From positions 59,932,501 to 59,996,500 of the forward strand of contig JAZBRS010000026.1 of assembly GCA_037176725.1 (NCBI GenBank): a DNA stretch of 64,000 nt, in the 5' to 3' direction. Source of the stretch: Posidonia oceanica (lineage: Eukaryota; Streptophyta; Magnoliopsida; Alismatales; Posidoniaceae). Numbering within the stretch: position 1 is the stretch's first letter; the number at the start of each line of letters is the position of its first letter. The position numbers and the translations under genes were made by a program. Of the stretch, positions 59,756 to 64,000 are shown in pieces. Under the pieces are notes generated by a model. It was not told where the DNA came from. It worked only from the letters and a program-made list of their open reading frames with translations, and did no database searches.

Positions 59756-62329
59756 ACCTTAATGAGATCTTACAAGTCTTATTTTGAAGCATACAGATGA
59801 TGAAGAGGAGGAGAAAGGACTAATCCTGCTTACTTGAACGAAGCAAGCCCCCAAATAAACTGATTATACTTAAAACATGATTGAATCCAAAAATGAAGTG
59901 TTATCATCTCAATCCTAATTTAATCTTTCCAAAGCACTTTAATTGAATCCAAAAATAAAGTAATATCATCTCAATCCAAAATTTCCTAAGGATACACCCC
60001 CGAACAAAACTTTCTAATCCTCACAAGTTTTTGTCGACAAATAAATGTCACATCACATTCATTAAGATAAGTTCAACGATCAAAAGGTGTAGACCTCTCA
60101 GACTAAACATCAGTATTTCCCCCAAACCACAACAAACGTAGCATGTAACGTATCAGCAAGAGTGCAAGACCACAGAATAGCGAATAGAACATTCAAAACG
60201 ATTCCACGCCGCAAATGGGACCAGATGAAGATCGGACGGTGGTGATTGAAAGTCGTCGTCATCTTCCCTTGACTGGTGGTAGCTGGGCTTGTTTTTTTGG
60301 TTTTTATAACATCGATATTATCGTTTTCAAAAAAAAAAAACATCGATATTATCTTTATTATAATTCTGTCACCTAAATTGCAAAGGCAAGTTTCGAAAGG
60401 GATTCGCGTACCCAGAACAAATGCACATTCTTCATGCATGGAGAAGAAGACAGGGATATATATCACAAAAAAAAAACAATAAGCTCTTTAAATTATTTGA
60501 TCGATCACCACTGTTAAGCACATACAATCTCAATCAGTAAAGAATCATGATCAGCACTGAAATATATAAAATCGATGGCAAGATGATCTCATGATTTTAC
60601 ACGGACAACGATGGATAATGAATTATTCAAGTTTACCACGTACATAGCAAAAATACTAGATCAATAGCATCGGAAAAGAATTAAAGCCCAGAAGCGGCAC
60701 GGGACTACTGCAGCGCTCAGTTCTTTCATCAGCTGCAGCTTAGTCCCATACCGGTGAACCAGAAGTTTCCGGCGGGAGCTATGGATCGACCGGAGAGGAT
60801 TGGAATTGCCGGATCCAGTGACGTGGATCTGTAATCCCAGTGGGAGGCAACAAGATGGTTCGAATGCTCTGGGGATGTGATGTTGTTGTGGAAGACGACC
60901 AGATGGCGGGGGAGGACGAGAGCGATGCTTTGCATATGCATGCATGGCCTTGATTTATCCATAAACCGTTGAGAAAGAACCCGCGTGCCTATCTTTGAGT
61001 AAATCGGGAATTTCCATTTGCGTTCCAAAAAAAAGAAGAAAAAAGAACACTCCAAAAAAAAGGAAAAAAACACAAAAAAAAAAAAAAGGAAAAGAAAAAA
61101 AATCCGGAGAGAAGCCCATCCACACAGCCATGTGGATGGGGGATGACCTCCATTCTATCTGAGTTGGGTGGGAGGGCACCCCTTGGACTCCGGTGGTTGG
61201 GGGAACCTCACGCGCACAGAATCCCATGGCAGACAACCATCTTTTGCTGCTGCACATACAAAATTAAGCAACAGTGTGCGTAAAGACTCCTCTCTCCCTC
61301 TCTTTAGAAACCATCTTGTGCACTTGGAAGTTTGTGCGTCGGACGCACGGGATATTGTCTCTCTCCCCACCTCTCTCTAGGGTCTATGTTTGAGAGAAAA
61401 AAGCCAAAGAAGAACTTACATATATAGGAAATTAGGGACACTTGGATGGGATAAACATCTTACCATTATATCTCATATTTTATTCTCATTCTAAATCAAA
61501 TTTGATTTTACCAACTAATTGTATTTTAATTTTTGTAACAAAATTTCAAAATTTCCTAATTAATAGGATGCAAATAGGTGAAAAAACAAACAATACAACT
61601 ATTATCTATATAATCCACTTTCCAAAATAACTCTTACTTCGAATTCAAATTGTTAGATTTCAAAAAAATATTCACGATATTACACACTTATTTCCAAATT
61701 TAATTAAAATATAGGGGCATTTAAGTTATCTTTATAATTCTATCATTTATATACAATTTCTATAAGTATATAATCATATGATCAACTGACTTTGCAAAAT
61801 AACTCTTCAAATTCAAAGTTCTTAGATTTCAAAATAAAATTCATGATATTAGACTAGAGGCATTTATGCCAGAAAACTTAGGAAATAATGCAATTAATTG
61901 CAAGTAGGTACTTGTTTTTCATTTCTATAACATCGTCGTTTCTTTTATTGTTCTGTATCTAATCATATGATCAATCGATAAGAGAACTGCAATTTTTGGA
62001 TCCTGTGATGAGGGTCTGCCATCCAACTGGAGGCAATAAGATGATTGTATGCTTGTTGGGTAATAATTCTCATGGCCAATCGCATGACACTAGATTAGTA
62101 GAATACTGCAAGTGAAGCGTACAATACAACTACTGCCTACTGTTAACTGTATCCAACAATCATTGTTAGTTTACTAAGAAAAAAATTTGTCTGGATCTTA
62201 AATTGAAACTTTTATAGGTACATTTCCACTTACTACAATATTATTTGGTATTCTTTTTTTTGACTTAACTTCTTGTTACTCAATAACTAGTTAAATGATG
62301 AAAACACCCTTTTCATTTTTTATTGGCTG

Positions 62330-62520
62330 CGGTGACAGTGGACGCTGATGACGGTCGGAGTTGGTCGGCAACCACTGTCGTAGTTGACTGACGATCAGCA
62401 GCCACCGTTGAAGTTGGTTGACGGTTGACGATGGCTGACAACCAATTGTGGCCAGAGTTGGCCAACAACCGACGACCACCATCAGTCAGAGTTGGTCAAT
62501 GGCTAGCAGGCAACAGCGTG
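62330..62520. repeat. Degenerate GTTGGT/GACGACC repeat block
   Basis: Imperfect repeats of phrases such as GAGTTGGTCGGCAACCACTG and GAGTTGGCCAACAACCGACG, about 35-40 bp apart, look like an old tandem repeat that has lost CG sites. Confidence 0.5.
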
Positions 62521-62873
62521 GTGGCAGCGAGTTCATTGAAAATGACATTAGGTTTGGGTTATGATGTCAACGACAACAATTGTAAATAATATCAACTGGT
62601 TAACTTGTAATATTCAACTTATGTTAAGAACAATATGGTTATACGTGAGGATTAAAATTTAACGTTTTAACTAGAAGTTCATTCCTGTGAGTTAAACAAA
62701 AAACTGACGTTTTAAAGTTTTGTTCTATCTTCTGAAGTCAACGTTTGGACAAGAGTTGGCATTTTAAAATGTATTTGTTTCAATTTTGAAGGGGAAAATG
62801 ATTTCCTATTGAAAGCTTAGGCTCAAAAACCAAACCAAACATACTCTTAAACCTTTGGTGCATTAGAGATAGG

Positions 62874-63060
62874 GCTGCAAGTGGGTCGGGTATAACCCGT
62901 TAACCCGACCCGACCCGACCCGACCCGTTAGGAATAGGTTAGGGTAGAGATTTTGTATACCCGTTGACCCATTAACCGGTCACCCGCTAACCCATCAATT
63001 TAATGGGTCAGGATTCGGATAGCATGCTACGGGTAACCCGTTAACCTGTTAACTCGGGGG
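62874..63060. mobile_element. Possible hAT-type non-autonomous element (ACCCGACCCG repeat)
   Basis: It begins GGGCTGCAAGTGGGTCGGGT and holds (CCCGA)n with inverted copies of CGGGTAACCCGTTAACC. This composition is typical of small plant hAT-like elements. The right end and target duplication are unclear. Confidence 0.4.
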
Positions 63061-63246
63061 TACATTAGTAAATTTACATAAACCCTAATTCCTTAACAAT
63101 ATAAATATATAATATCATATATAAGTATACCCTTCTATCCTTCACCTAACCCTAACGGCCTAACCCTATTTTCTATTTCCCCTCCCCACTCACTCCCACC
63201 TTCTTCTTCCTCTCTTCTCCTTCTCCCCCTCTTCTCCTTCTCCCCC

Positions 63247-63275
63247 AAACCCTAGGGTTTATCTAGGGTTTCGCC
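63247..63275 (+). promoter_or_regulatory. Telo-box AAACCCTAGGGTTT plus second AGGGTTT
   Basis: AAACCCTAGGGTTT (63247-63260) and CTAGGGTTT (63264-63272) stand just upstream of the ATG at 63281. Telo-boxes are known near the start of plant genes for translation and organelle function. A TATA-like CATATATAAG lies at about 63116-63125. Confidence 0.55.
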
Positions 63276-63280
63276 GCACC

Positions 63281-63625
63281 ATGATCCTTTCCCACTCCTT
63301 CTCCAAACACCTTTTTCGTTCGAATCCCTCCCTCATCCGCTCCCTCGCCGCCTCCTGCTCCTCTTCCTCCCTCTCCACCGAACCCCACAGGGTGTCGCTA
63401 GAGCCCAAGCCCGAGCAGTGGGAGACGGTGGACGAGTACAAGATCCTGATCTCCAAGAAGTCCAAGTCCCCTTCTGCGTTCAGGATGGCGGAGATCCCAT
63501 GGCAGACGAAGGTCACCAACACCGTGCAGCTGATCGGGAAGGTCGAGGTGCCTGTCAAGGTCGTCATGGCCAAGGACGGGAGTGTCTCCGCTGTCTGTTC
63601 TCGTGCAGCACAAGGATGCCAATGA
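63281..63625 (+). CDS. OSB-like organellar ssDNA-binding protein, first exon, apparent frameshift
   Basis: Start ATG 63281. The N-terminus is Ser/Arg/Leu-rich without acidic residues to about residue 32 (MILSHSFSKHLFRSNPSLIR), as in mitochondrial or plastid targeting peptides. Then KPEQWETVDEYKILISKKSK and AEIPWQTKVTNTVQLIGKVE match the opening of the OB-fold of plant OSB proteins (EIPWQ...NSVxLIGxV). After DGSVSA the frame ends VCSRAAQGCQ-TGA. One base shifted, the same DNA reads VLVQHKDANDLP, a more likely OB-fold strand, followed by a possible GTAGTT donor at 63632. So there is either a one-base deletion or a local assembly error. Later exons would lie beyond the window. Family assignment is from motif memory. 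Confidence 0.55.
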   Translation: MILSHSFSKHLFRSNPSLIRSLAASCSSSSLSTEPHRVSLEPKPEQWETVDEYKILISKKSKSPSAFRMAEIPWQTKVTNTVQLIGKVEVPVKVVMAKDGSVSAVCSRAAQGCQ

Positions 63626-64000
63626 TCTCCCGTAGTTCTGGTTCGTTCTGTTGTTGCTGCTGTTGTTTGTTCTGGTGTTTTTGTTAGTTGAAGTGTTGAA
63701 CTTATGGGCTTTGGTCGATTGTAGGATTCCGATGGTGTTTTAAGGTAATTTGGCGGATGCTGCGGTATTGGTTTATCAAGTTGAGTGTTTCCTAGTGTCG
63801 ATGTGTTTCGCCTGAGTAATCTTAGTAGTGGAAGATATAATTGGTTGATTGGATCATTCTCGATGATTTTTGTAACACGCATGAGAGTGGAACGTTCTAA
63901 TGTTGTGGAAGATATGTTTTTTTGTGCTTGCCCTTGTTGTTCTGGTGGCAAAATGAAATGAAGTTTTAATACTTTTTTTTATGTAGGTTATTGTTAAGAG

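Larger units (their letters stand above)
59760..63090. other. Intergenic region with degenerate repeats
   Basis: No supported gene. It contains a 62-bp direct repeat (59883-59915 and 59944-59977, ATCCAAAAATGAAGT/ATAAAGT type), homopurine tracts (61020-61110) and duplicated AT-rich segments around 61620-61690 and 61790-61860. It also has the pair of related segments at 60800 and 61990, and the GC-richer repeats at 62330-62520 and 62874-63060. Confidence 0.5.

Noticed and set aside
61020..61110. A-rich tracts as the tail of a SINE or LINE
   Set aside because: No recognisable A/B box or coding sequence upstream and no target duplication found.

Overview
The window is nuclear DNA of a flowering plant. 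The evidence is nested Ty3/Gypsy and Ty1/Copia retrotransposons, a spliced host gene of a plant-specific family with GT/AG introns, and the start of a gene resembling plant organellar ssDNA-binding (OSB) proteins. The GC-rich OSB-like exon would suit a monocot, but the species cannot be fixed from sequence alone.

Layout. (1) 1-27777 is the 3' part of one very large Tat/Ogre-type Ty3/Gypsy element. It runs gag (from base 1), two protease-like domains, a G-patch, a possible intron, reverse transcriptase, two RNase H domains and integrase. A long 3' region follows with two spliced ANTISENSE genes (a plant-mobile-domain protein and a DUF7745-like protein), then the polypurine tract and the 3' LTR (26231-27777). 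Its 5' LTR lies outside the window. (2) A 5.96-kb solo LTR of another family (997-6951, TSD CCCTC) interrupts its gag. (3) A 4.2-kb segment of the antisense/LTR region occurs twice (15630-19831 and 22516-26687); the first copy splits the antisense mobile-domain gene. (4) 27778-29602 is a decayed reverse-strand zinc-knuckle/DUF4283-like ORF, into which the Tat element inserted. (5) 29843-41893 is a decayed Copia element with both LTRs and TSD AAAAT. Its RT is interrupted by a second 5.9-kb solo LTR (33806-39694, TSD GTTTC) of the same family as the first. (6) 41899-46580 is AT-rich intergenic DNA with a tandem repeat and small transposon remnants. (7) 46.6-59.76 kb is one intact host gene on the + strand: 722 codons in seven coding exons, a 5'UTR intron, and a 4.8-kb antisense Copia element (51235-56012, TSD ATATA) in its third coding intron. 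(8) 59.76-63.1 kb is intergenic with degenerate repeats. (9) From 63281 an OSB-like gene begins, with an apparent frameshift, and runs off the end.

The most unusual parts are the antisense gene pair inside the Tat element, the internal duplication that split one of them, the tandem protease domains with broken catalytic motifs, and two solo LTRs of almost 6 kb whose excision restores the interrupted reading frames. Premature stops in the Tat element are nearly all TAG, as expected of C-to-T decay at methylated CAG sites. These TE genes are most likely dead in this copy. The only gene model here that reads fully intact is the host gene at 48636-59448.
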